Shown: positions 1 to 5,163, numbered from the stretch's first letter. The stretch: DNA of 5,452 nucleotides from Acidobacteriaceae bacterium (GCA_019239585.1 JAFAZU010000420.1:1-5452); one strand, 5' to 3'. The notes: generated from the letters alone by a model not told the origin. Made by a program: numbers and translations.

Positions 1-736
1 TTTGTTGGGTAATTTGCGTGGCCTGTTGGCCAATCTGCGTAGCTTGTTGATTAACTTGGTTAATTTGTTGTGTAAAACCGTTGATCTGCTGGTTAATTTG
101 TCCAATCTGAGTAGTATGCTGATTTACCAGTGCAGCTTGTTGGCTGACTTGGCTAATCTGCTGAACCAATTGGCTGCCTTGCTGACTAATCTGTTGCGTC
201 AATTGACTGCCCTGCTGGCTGATCTGCTGATTTACTTGAGTGATCTGCTGATTGATTTGTCCGATATCTTGATTTATCTGATCAACTGCCGATGTGGATT
301 GTTGGGTAAAATAGCCCGTTATATCAATGATGAGCTCGGTACTTCCTTCTGCATACACGGAAATAGAGCCATTGGTGCCGCTTGGTACGATTGCCGCATT
401 CGCAACTACCGTCCCTTGATAAGAATTCAATGTGGAGACAACTGGTTGTTCCTGCCCAGTTGGCCAAACTGTTAACCAAGGGAGTGATCCATGCGGGATC
501 ACCGTTATATTAAGTGCGTAAGCTAAGGCGTTAGCTGGAATACCACAGGAACTCTGCATTATCGGAAGAATACGTTGTTCCTGGGCCGCCATCATTGGTG
601 CACCTAGGCTTCCACGAGCACTTTCACGAGTGTCAACCACACGACAAGGTGTGAGGCTCACAAAATTTGCTACTGTTTGTGACCGCAGTATTAGTGCATC
701 TCCGACTAACAGCATTATGAAAAGGAAAAACTTCAT
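1..736 (-). CDS. Secreted protein: 'LTPCRVVDTR' domain followed by Gln-rich coiled coil (partial, 3' end beyond window)
   Basis: The minus strand reads open from an ATG at 736-734 through 245 codons and off the left edge, so the C-terminus is missing. Residues 1-20 (MKFFLFIMLLVGDALILRSQ) look like a signal peptide, implying export. Residues 26-143 match a domain I recognise from many acidobacterial surface proteins: SLTPCRVVDTR at 27-37, CGIPANA at 64-70, LTVWPTGQ at 88-95, VVSTLNS at 99-105, VVANAAIVPSGT at 110-121 and IIDITGYF at 136-143. Its molecular role is unknown to me. From about residue 151 to the edge the chain is almost only Gln, Asn, Ser, Thr, Ile, Val and Leu, with hydrophobic residues spaced 3-4-3-4, the signature of a long coiled-coil stalk with polar flanks. 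Codon use is AT-leaning: six ATA isoleucine codons against one in argC. No strong Shine-Dalgarno is visible; GGGTAGGGTGG lies about 11-21 nt upstream. A phage-fibre-like or surface-stalk role is possible but is inference. Confidence 0.88.
   Translation of the reverse strand, partial: MKFFLFIMLLVGDALILRSQTVANFVSLTPCRVVDTRESARGSLGAPMMAAQEQRILPIMQSSCGIPANALAYALNITVIPHGSLPWLTVWPTGQEQPVVSTLNSYQGTVVANAAIVPSGTNGSISVYAEGSTELIIDITGYFTQQSTSAVDQINQDIGQINQQITQVNQQISQQGSQLTQQISQQGSQLVQQISQVSQQAALVNQHTTQIGQINQQINGFTQQINQVNQQATQIGQQATQITQQ
161..226 (-). repeat. Tandem 33-bp repeat encoding an 11-residue (hendecad) unit
   Basis: Within the Gln-rich coiled coil, residues 171-181 (QISQQGSQLTQ) and 182-192 (QISQQGSQLVQ) are adjacent copies differing at one residue. 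At the DNA level the two 33-bp units also differ at several synonymous positions, so the copies are not recent exact duplicates. An 11-residue unit fits three coiled-coil turns, so this is a structural repeat inside the gene and not an intergenic element. Looser copies of the QQI-x-Q pattern continue towards the left edge. Confidence 0.7.
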
Positions 737-784
737 TGGTACAAAACCACCCTACCCAATTAAAGTTTTTTTGAAGAATTTTCC

Positions 785-813
785 TCTATACAGAATGTTC
801 TTGCCCCAGTTAA
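785..813 (-). promoter_or_regulatory. Possible promoter of the secreted coiled-coil gene
   Basis: Reading the minus strand, TTAACT (813-808; 4/6 to TTGACA) is followed after 17 bp by TATAGA (790-785; begins TATA), which would place transcription start near 778 and give a leader of about 40 nt. Both hexamers are imperfect and the call rests only on their spacing. Confidence 0.25.
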
Positions 814-842
814 ACTAAACTCCTGATGTTCTGCGTCGACAT

Positions 843-1085
843 TTAATACAACCCTAACAGTCCCTGCTTTTGGAGAGATCGGATGATTGCGTACTCCCGT
901 TTACGTGCCCAATGAACCCGATCACTACCTGTTAGGCGCATGTCAGCTTGAAGCTTAGGTGCTGGCCGGCATTGTTTATCAGAACAGCGTTCTGTCCATA
1001 GGCCTCCCTTGCGCAAACGGCGCGATAAAAACGGCCTTCGACAAATGAGGCATAGCCTCTCCTGGACTTGTATTTGCTTAATCAT
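843..1085 (-). CDS. Small putative zinc-finger-like protein (80 aa, hypothetical)
   Basis: An 80-codon frame on the minus strand. I do not recognise a named family. The visible feature is four cysteines in a C-x2-C ... C-x4-C arrangement (C12, C15, C34, C39) within a strongly basic stretch: RLCLICRRPF at 10-19, then RRLRKGG and ERCSDKQCR. This resembles short treble-clef or zinc-knuckle proteins of the CxxCgrpF ... RyCSdxCR type, though the second pair is one residue wider than usual. The C-terminal half is basic and probably helical (KREYAIIRSLQKQG). A nucleic-acid-binding role is a guess. Upstream, ACAGG lies about 11 nt before the ATG, a modest ribosome-binding site. A nine-codon frame from another ATG (MTTGNTFYD) overlaps the start in a different frame. 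If this is not a gene, 737-1286 is an empty 550-bp stretch. Confidence 0.45.
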   Translation of the reverse strand: MIKQIQVQERLCLICRRPFLSRRLRKGGLWTERCSDKQCRPAPKLQADMRLTGSDRVHWARKREYAIIRSLQKQGLLGLY

Positions 1086-1286
1086 AAAAAGTATTACCTG
1101 TCGTCATGGTCTGTTGTGCTTTTCGGCTACCTGATCGTAGAGCTTGTGACTGATACAGCAACAATCCAACAAATCGCCAAGTGATTGATTTATCAGTGGC
1201 TTAGATTTTTAGATGATGTGAACTGCCAATTTAAGCAGCCGGATTCGGCAAACTTGGATAAACCCAATACTGACGCGGATTATTAG

Positions 1287-2294
1287 CTAGTACTTCCGCG
1301 TAAATTTATTGCGTGGATTGAATACTTCGAATGTGCCGTCCGAATACGCTGTCACTTTCAGATAGCGCCCTGTGTCGGCCTCATTGACATTCGCAATGAA
1401 CGGATCTTGCGCATTATGCTCGGCTCCTGCCGCGTCCGCAAAGTGCAACTGCCAAATATCCTGAAGCCCCGGCGACGACTTTACAACGTCCCACGCCGAC
1501 GCCGATCCGCCCTTCTTGGCCCCATTGTCAATAATGGCGACTTTCGGCCGTAGTGCATGCACCAGCGCCGGACTGCTGCTCAGATCCGACCCATGGTGCG
1601 ACACAATCAGCAAACTTGTCTGTCCCAGCTTGTTATTCGGGCACATTAACTCCAGCTCTTTATTCCAGGTCAGATCACCCAAATCAACAACCTTGAACTG
1701 CCCGAATGTCATCACAAACCCCAGTGAGCGCGCATTCTCTGACGGATCTGTTTCTTTTTGCGGCACACCATTACAAGCCGCGTTGGGCTGCCCCGCGCCG
1801 CCTAGCGGCTGATCGATAGATTTCCCATCTCCGCTCACAATCATTGCGTCCACGTCCTTTAATGGTAAATGCTGTCCCGGTGCTCCCGTAATGTGCTCGG
1901 CGGAAGCAGAAGCTTTCTGGTAATCGCTGTATAAGTGGTTGGCCGCATTGGAAGTTTCCCGGTCAGGACCATGATCGATAAACGTTCCTACCGGTATCTT
2001 CGCTACCAGTTGCGCCGCACCGCCCACATGATCATCGTGATAATGCGTAATGAGCACGTAATCAATTTTTTTGATTTTCGCCATCTTAGCGGCAGCGACA
2101 ATCCGATTAGCATCCCGATAGGCATTGTAAGGCCAGCCGGTATCGACGAGCAAAGATTGCCCTGCCGGCGTAACGAAAAGCGTCGCCTGTCCGCCTTCTA
2201 CATCCACAAAATAAATTTGGAGCGGCTTGTCCGCCGCCGAAAGACATACCGCAAAGAGCAAGGAGCAAAATGCAGAGAGAAGCCTAGAGCACAT
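1287..2294 (-). CDS. Secreted ComEC-like metallo-beta-lactamase-fold hydrolase
   Basis: A 335-residue protein from the ATG at 2294-2292. Residues 1-21 (MCSRLLSAFCSLLFAVCLSAA) form a signal peptide with likely cleavage before DKP, so the enzyme probably acts outside the cytoplasm. The rest is an MBL fold of the ComEC/Rec2 C-terminal type: IYFVDVEGGQATLF at 27-40, LLVDTGW at 48-54, the metal-binding THYHDDHVGG at 83-92 (H84, H86, D88, H89), DLGDLTW at 204-210 with D208 as likely metal ligand, and VSHHGS at 231-236. The usual ComEC membrane domain and competence neighbours are absent, so this is a stand-alone exported enzyme; its substrate cannot be told from sequence. A TTG codon at 2321 would add nine residues. 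I prefer the ATG because the signal peptide begins properly there and a TATAAT lies 7 nt before it. The gene is divergent from the coiled-coil gene at 2379. Confidence 0.9.
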   Translation of the reverse strand: MCSRLLSAFCSLLFAVCLSAADKPLQIYFVDVEGGQATLFVTPAGQSLLVDTGWPYNAYRDANRIVAAAKMAKIKKIDYVLITHYHDDHVGGAAQLVAKIPVGTFIDHGPDRETSNAANHLYSDYQKASASAEHITGAPGQHLPLKDVDAMIVSGDGKSIDQPLGGAGQPNAACNGVPQKETDPSENARSLGFVMTFGQFKVVDLGDLTWNKELELMCPNNKLGQTSLLIVSHHGSDLSSSPALVHALRPKVAIIDNGAKKGGSASAWDVVKSSPGLQDIWQLHFADAAGAEHNAQDPFIANVNEADTGRYLKVTAYSDGTFEVFNPRNKFTRKY

Positions 2295-2301
2295 GCGCCC
2301 T

Positions 2302-2307
2302 ATTATA
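2302..2307 (-). promoter_or_regulatory. -10 box (TATAAT) of the MBL-hydrolase gene; probable leaderless transcript
   Basis: On the minus strand a perfect TATAAT lies seven bases before the ATG at 2294 (spacer AGGGCGC). Initiation at the usual distance would begin on or next to the start codon, giving an mRNA without a 5' leader. No convincing -35 hexamer is present 16-18 bp upstream. If the upstream TTG start is the real one, this box would lie inside the coding region and be coincidental. Confidence 0.45.
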
Positions 2308-2360
2308 GAAACTTCCAGCAAACTTCGCGTCCAGTACCGGCTTCCGTTGATGACTCTTTG

Positions 2361-2366
2361 TATAAA
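2361..2366 (+). promoter_or_regulatory. Possible -10 box (TATAAA) for the coiled-coil gene at 2379
   Basis: TATAAA lies 12 bp before the ATG at 2379 in the 84-bp divergent intergenic region. Transcription would start around 2373-2375, only a few bases before the ATG. The AGGA at 2375-2378 touches the start codon and is too close to serve as a normal Shine-Dalgarno. No good -35 is seen at standard spacing; TTGATG at 2347-2352 is too near. Confidence 0.35.
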
Positions 2367-2378
2367 TTACATATAGGA

Positions 2379-2750
2379 ATGTCCACAAGTTTAGACCAGT
2401 ATCGGGCGGCCAAAGCTGATTACTTAAAGCTCCGCAATCAGGCTAAAAAGGAGCTGATTGCCCGATTTAACGAATTAGCCAATGAACTGCTCAGCATCCA
2501 GCGAGAACTATTGGAAGATTTTGGCGAAAAGGTATCAGTGCCGTCGAAACCGAAGAAGAAACCGGCGGGGACGACAACGGCTGCCCCTTCCACTGCGCCA
2601 AGCGATGGGAGAGTTGCCGCCATCCAGAAGAAGATCGATGGGCAGAAGAAAAAACTTACTGATTTGCAAACAGCGGGAAAACCAATAAAAACGGTAGAAG
2701 ACCGCATCTATGAATTAGAAGATGAGTTGAGGCTCGCAAAGGAAAAGTGA
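2379..2750 (+). CDS. Small charged coiled-coil protein (123 aa, hypothetical)
   Basis: I do not recognise this family. The 123-residue product (MSTSLDQYRAAKADY...) has no signal peptide, cysteine or membrane segment. Residues about 5-50 form a long amphipathic charged helix (KADYLKLRNQAKKELIARF, then ELLSIQRELLEDF). Residues 52-78 are a Lys/Pro/Ala/Thr-rich flexible linker (SKPKKKPAG ... STAPSDG), and residues 79-123 form a second charged helix (AAIQKKIDGQKKKL ... VEDRIYELEDELRLAKEK). The helix-linker-helix layout suggests a cytoplasmic coiled-coil, scaffold or nucleic-acid-associated protein, but no function can be assigned. The same frame is open back to 1935, but that part is antisense to the MBL gene; ATG 2379 is chosen because it follows a TATAAA and begins the charged helix. 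The zinc-ribbon membrane gene follows 69 bp downstream on the same strand and may be co-transcribed. Confidence 0.75.
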   Translation: MSTSLDQYRAAKADYLKLRNQAKKELIARFNELANELLSIQRELLEDFGEKVSVPSKPKKKPAGTTTAAPSTAPSDGRVAAIQKKIDGQKKKLTDLQTAGKPIKTVEDRIYELEDELRLAKEK

Positions 2751-2770
2751 ATGGAGTAAACGGAACAATT

Positions 2771-2802
2771 TCGTGTATGGAAACGTAGCTTTCAATACAC
2801 GA
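2771..2802. promoter_or_regulatory. Long inverted repeat (13-bp arms, 6-nt loop) before the zinc-ribbon gene
   Basis: The arms TCGTGTATGGAAA (2771-2783) and TTTCAATACACGA (2790-2802) pair at 12 of 13 positions around a CGTAGC loop. No T-run follows, so it is not a canonical rho-independent terminator. It ends eight bases before the AGGAG ribosome-binding site of the next gene, a position fitting either an operator for a dimeric repressor or an mRNA hairpin influencing translation or processing between the two genes. Which of these applies is inference. Confidence 0.6.
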
Positions 2803-2809
2803 TGAGATC

Positions 2810-2815
2810 AGGAGA
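2810..2815 (+). promoter_or_regulatory. Shine-Dalgarno (AGGAGA) that fixes the GTG start at 2820
   Basis: AGGAG at 2810-2814 lies five bases before GTG 2820. It falls downstream of the alternative in-frame ATG at 2802, which has no purine-rich site ahead of it. The site therefore favours the GTG. Confidence 0.75.
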
Positions 2816-2819
2816 ACCA

Positions 2820-3335
2820 GTGCCATTCTGTACAAATTGCGGAGCCAGCGTCGGTGGACAGGCCTTTTACTGCTCACGCTGCGGTACACCTCAGCCTGGG
2901 CGCGGCGCTCAGGCTGGCCCTAATCCTTGGGCAGGTAAATCGAAACCATATGGTGGCGCTGCTCAGACGGCTGATTTTCTGGACGGCATTACCGACCGGA
3001 CTGCTGCCATTCTTTGCTATATTCCGGTTTTTGGCGTTATTCCGGCCATTGTTTTTCTGGCTTCTCGGAAATTCCGAGGGAATACGCGCGTCCGTTTTGA
3101 CGGGTTTCAATCTCTTTATCTCTTTGTTGCGTGGCTGATTGTGTCATCAGCCGTGCCAGTTTTATTCTTTGGCGGCGTTCCTGGCTTTGGAGTGGAGCGC
3201 TCCTTACTGACGCTTCTCAAATTTGCTATTTTTATTTGCTGGATTTACCTCCTGGTGAAAGCAGCTCACCAGGAGCAGGTTCGTCTGCCGGTAATAGGTG
3301 ATCTGGCTGCACGCTCCACAACGGAACAACTTTAG
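2820..3335 (+). CDS. Zinc-ribbon membrane protein, DUF4870/Tic20-like
   Basis: A 171-residue protein starting at GTG 2820. The N-terminus MPFCTNCGASVGGQAFYCSRCG is a rubredoxin-type zinc ribbon with cysteines 4, 7, 18 and 21. A Gly/Pro/Ala-rich linker spans about 24-50. Three hydrophobic segments follow: about 61-81 (ILCYIPVFGVIPAIVFLA), 98-120 (SLYLFVAWLIVSSAVPVLFF) and 129-149 (LLTLLKFAIFICWIYLLVKAA). The RFDGFQSLYL motif at 92-101 and LPVIGDLA at 156-163 match the 'RFHAxQSxxL ... LPxIGxxA' pattern of small DUF4870/Tic20-like membrane proteins, so this is probably an inner-membrane protein with a cytoplasmic zinc ribbon. Its biochemical role is unknown. The start rests on the AGGAG spacing and on the 'MPFCTNCG' beginning typical of such proteins. 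Its stop codon lies inside the left ARG box of argC, so the arg operator overlaps its 3' end. It might be co-transcribed with the coiled-coil gene upstream. Confidence 0.85.
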   Translation: MPFCTNCGASVGGQAFYCSRCGTPQPGRGAQAGPNPWAGKSKPYGGAAQTADFLDGITDRTAAILCYIPVFGVIPAIVFLASRKFRGNTRVRFDGFQSLYLFVAWLIVSSAVPVLFFGGVPGFGVERSLLTLLKFAIFICWIYLLVKAAHQEQVRLPVIGDLAARSTTEQL

Positions 3336-3349
3336 TATAATTATTCATT
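3332..3349. promoter_or_regulatory. ARG box 1 (putative ArgR-binding site) upstream of argC
   Basis: The 18-mer TTAGTATAATTATTCATT agrees with the known enterobacterial ARG-box consensus WNTGAATWWWWATTCANW at 14 of 16 specified positions, with an intact right half (ATTCA) and a degraded left half. It contains the TATAAT -10 box of argC and overlaps the stop codon of the preceding gene. Binding here would block RNA polymerase. That the host encodes an ArgR with this specificity is inferred; no regulator gene is in the window. Confidence 0.65.
3336..3341 (+). promoter_or_regulatory. -10 box (TATAAT) of the argC-argB-acetyltransferase operon
   Basis: A perfect TATAAT lies 11 bp before the GTG start of argC, predicting initiation near 3348-3349 and a leader of only a few bases. 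No good -35 is present; TCCACA at 3315-3320 matches 4/6 but with a short 15-bp spacer. The box sits inside ARG box 1. Confidence 0.5.
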
Positions 3350-3351
3350 GT

Positions 3352-3369
3352 AGTGAATAATTACTCAAC
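3352..3369. promoter_or_regulatory. ARG box 2 (putative ArgR-binding site) overlapping the argC start
   Basis: The 18-mer AGTGAATAATTACTCAAC agrees with WNTGAATWWWWATTCANW at 14 of 16 specified positions, with a perfect left half (TGAAT). It begins two bases after ARG box 1 ends, putting the centres 20 bp apart. ArgR hexamers in E. coli bind paired boxes 2-3 bp apart. The argC GTG start (3353-3355) lies within it. Confidence 0.65.
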
Positions 3370-4372
3370 TTGCTCGGTCGGGGTTGTGGGCTTTCGCGGC
3401 TATAGCGGCGCTGAACTGGTTCGCATTCTCTCTCGCCATCCCTACGTCGAAACGGTTCTGCTGGAACATCGGGCGGATTCCGAACCGCGCACCGGTCCGC
3501 TCGGACGCAAAATACCCAAAGAAGTACCCGCAACAGCCGAAGCGATTCAAGCGGAGAAGCTCGATCTGGTCTTTTTAGCGACTCCGGCTGAAGTGTCAAT
3601 TGACCTTGCGCCCCCGATCCTGGCGGCAGGAGCTAAAGTTGTGGATCTAAGCGGCGCATTCCGCTTAGGTGATGCTGAAACCTACTCCCGTTGGTACCGC
3701 GAGCGACATACCGCTCCCGCGCTGTTCGATGAGGCTGTTTATGGATTGCCGGAGTTTTACCGTGACAGAATCCGCAGCGCTCGGTTAGTGGCGAACCCAG
3801 GCTGTTATCCGACTGCCGCGAATCTAGCCCTTCGACCATTGGTAAGCGCTCAAGTTGTAGATCGAACACGCGGCATTATCTGTGACGCCAAATCAGGAGT
3901 GAGCGGAGCGGGTCGTAAACCATCCCTTAAAACTAGCTTTTGCGAGGTCACGGAAAATTTTAGCGCCTACGGCTTCAACGATCACCGGCATGTGCCGGAG
4001 GTTCTGCAGAACTCGGGTCTAGGGGAGCGCGAATTCACCTTTACGGCGCATCTGCTTCCTCTTCATCGCGGCATTCTCGAAAGCATCTATCTCCGCACTC
4101 AGGGCGTGAAGTCGGCTGTTGATCTGCTTTCCGTTTACGAGGATCATTACGCCGACGAGCCGTTTATCCGGCTTTATGCGCCGGGTAAAGTGCCCGATTT
4201 ACGTGCGGTGCAAGGCACAAATTTCTGCGATATCGGGTTTCAATTTGATAGCGAGAGCCAGCGCGCCACAGTGGTGGTTGCAGAAGATAATCTCGTCAAG
4301 GGAGCGGCTGGGCAAGCGGTTCAGAATATGAATCTCATGCTGGGTTTTCCGGAAACGGAGGCGCTTCTTTGA
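3353..4372 (+). CDS. argC: N-acetyl-gamma-glutamyl-phosphate reductase
   Basis: ArgC reduces N-acetylglutamyl-5-phosphate to the semialdehyde with NADPH, the third step of arginine synthesis, in the cytoplasm. At 339 residues it has the usual length. The N-terminal nucleotide-binding segment is SVGVVGFRGYSGAELVRIL (8-26), with GFRGYSG in place of the commoner GATGYTG. The catalytic cysteine is C151 in NPGCYPT (148-154). GFNDHRHVPEV (207-217) and FTAHLLPLHRGI (230-241) carry the conserved histidines, and EDNLVKGAAGQAVQNMNLM (311-329) is the characteristic C-terminal motif. GTG 3353 is the only usable start: an in-frame TAA at 3338 closes the frame upstream and the conserved fold begins eight residues in. 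No Shine-Dalgarno precedes it, consistent with a nearly leaderless mRNA from the TATAAT at 3336. Two ARG-box-like sites cover the promoter and start, so repression by ArgR with arginine is likely. Its stop overlaps the argB start. Confidence 0.96.
   Translation: MNNYSTCSVGVVGFRGYSGAELVRILSRHPYVETVLLEHRADSEPRTGPLGRKIPKEVPATAEAIQAEKLDLVFLATPAEVSIDLAPPILAAGAKVVDLSGAFRLGDAETYSRWYRERHTAPALFDEAVYGLPEFYRDRIRSARLVANPGCYPTAANLALRPLVSAQVVDRTRGIICDAKSGVSGAGRKPSLKTSFCEVTENFSAYGFNDHRHVPEVLQNSGLGEREFTFTAHLLPLHRGILESIYLRTQGVKSAVDLLSVYEDHYADEPFIRLYAPGKVPDLRAVQGTNFCDIGFQFDSESQRATVVVAEDNLVKGAAGQAVQNMNLMLGFPETEALL
4357..4361 (+). promoter_or_regulatory. Shine-Dalgarno (GGAGG) that fixes the TTG start of argB
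   Basis: A strong GGAGG inside the last codons of argC lies seven bases before TTG 4369. It supports the unusual TTG start and coupled translation with argC. Confidence 0.8.
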
Positions 4373-5163
4373 AAATTTTAATCAAACTGGGCGGCACTCT
4401 CCTGGACAAGCCCGAAAGCCTGAAAGCCCTTGCAAAGCAATTGGCGGAGTTGTCCACTCAACATCAATTAATTGTTGTTCATGGCGGCGGTAAGCAGGTA
4501 ACCCGGTTTCTGGAAGAGCGCGGAGTTGCCAGCAGCTTTAAAAACGGGCTGCGAATTTCAGATGCAACGGTGATCGATGCGGTCACGAAAGTAATTGCCG
4601 GAAGCGTAAACAAACAACTTGTTTCGGCCATTATCGCTGCCGGGAGACCGGCGGTGGGTTTGTCTGGCGTCGATGGCTCCCTGACTCGCGCCGTCGTGCT
4701 CGACGCGGACTTACAGTTCGTTGGTAAACCGGTGAAAACAGACCGCAAGCTGCTGGATCTTTTAGTGAATGCCGATTATTTGCCGGTTATTGCGTGCTTG
4801 GCGGGCGATGCGGATGGGAATATCTACAATGTCAATGCCGATGGTATGGCAGTCTCCTGCGCGGTCGATTGGGGGGCGTCCAAACTGCTCTTCATTACTG
4901 ATGTGCCAGGGGTTAAGGACAAGGATGGGATCGTGCTGCGCCAACTGTCACGCGAAGGAATGGCGCAGATGATCGAATCCGGCGTTGCGCATGGAGGCAT
5001 GCAGGCGAAACTGCAAGCAGCGGATACTGCGCTGGATGCCGGGCTGGAAGTGGTCATTGCTTCCGGAACCGAGCCGGACGTGTGCGTGCGTATTCTGGCG
5101 GGCGATTCCACCGGCACGCATCTTTACTCCAGAAAAGCGACCATCGCAGGAGTGCAATCGTGA
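4369..5163 (+). CDS. argB: Acetylglutamate kinase
   Basis: ArgB phosphorylates N-acetylglutamate with ATP, the second step of arginine synthesis, and supplies the substrate of ArgC. The 264-residue product is a typical amino-acid-kinase-fold enzyme: phosphate-binding KLGGTLLD (6-13, K6), VVHGGGKQV (36-44), substrate arginine R62 in NGLRIS, NVNADGM (154-160, D158) and GGMQAKLQAA (209-218, K214). LLFITDVPGVKDKDG (173-187) is the nucleotide-site loop. It begins directly at the first strand (MKILIKLGG) and lacks the N-terminal extension with mobile helix found in arginine-inhibited hexameric kinases. By family knowledge it resembles the shorter, arginine-insensitive E. coli type; feedback control may therefore lie at the acetyltransferase or in transcription. 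The start is TTG, overlapping the argC stop by four bases (TTGA), with a GGAGG seven bases upstream. Its own stop overlaps the next gene. Confidence 0.96.
   Translation: MKILIKLGGTLLDKPESLKALAKQLAELSTQHQLIVVHGGGKQVTRFLEERGVASSFKNGLRISDATVIDAVTKVIAGSVNKQLVSAIIAAGRPAVGLSGVDGSLTRAVVLDADLQFVGKPVKTDRKLLDLLVNADYLPVIACLAGDADGNIYNVNADGMAVSCAVDWGASKLLFITDVPGVKDKDGIVLRQLSREGMAQMIESGVAHGGMQAKLQAADTALDAGLEVVIASGTEPDVCVRILAGDSTGTHLYSRKATIAGVQS

Noticed and set aside
1..290. Repetitive pattern suggesting a CRISPR array or minisatellite
   Set aside because: The periodicity follows codons of a coiled coil (7- and 11-residue units) and there are no constant-length unique spacers between identical repeats.
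2..475. Leu/Asn-rich 157-residue plus-strand frame
   Set aside because: It is the antisense image of the Gln-rich coiled coil on the minus strand: Gln/Asn codons read backwards give Leu/Val/Ile. The minus-strand frame carries the signal peptide and the recognisable conserved domain.
1086..1286. Possible terminator or RNA gene in the gap after the MBL gene
   Set aside because: The only stem seen is a 4-bp GCCG/CGGC pair around 1240 without a T-run, and no tRNA-like or other structured RNA pattern is visible.
2295..2321. TTG at 2321 as start of the MBL gene
   Set aside because: It adds nine residues ahead of a normal signal peptide, has no clear Shine-Dalgarno, and would place the perfect TATAAT inside the coding region. 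Not fully excluded.
1935..2378. N-terminal extension of the coiled-coil gene to 1935
   Set aside because: This part of the frame lies antisense to the signal peptide and metal-binding region of the MBL gene and has no protein-like features; the credible protein begins at ATG 2379.
2773..2800. Inverted repeat as a rho-independent terminator of the coiled-coil gene
   Set aside because: No T-run follows on either strand (GATGAG on one side; upstream bases on the other are mixed), and the stem is AT-rich instead of GC-rich.
2802..2819. ATG at 2802 as start of the zinc-ribbon gene
   Set aside because: No ribosome-binding site precedes it, it lies at the edge of the inverted repeat, and the AGGAG at 2810 falls downstream of it; GTG 2820 has ideal spacing and gives the typical MPFCTNCG start.
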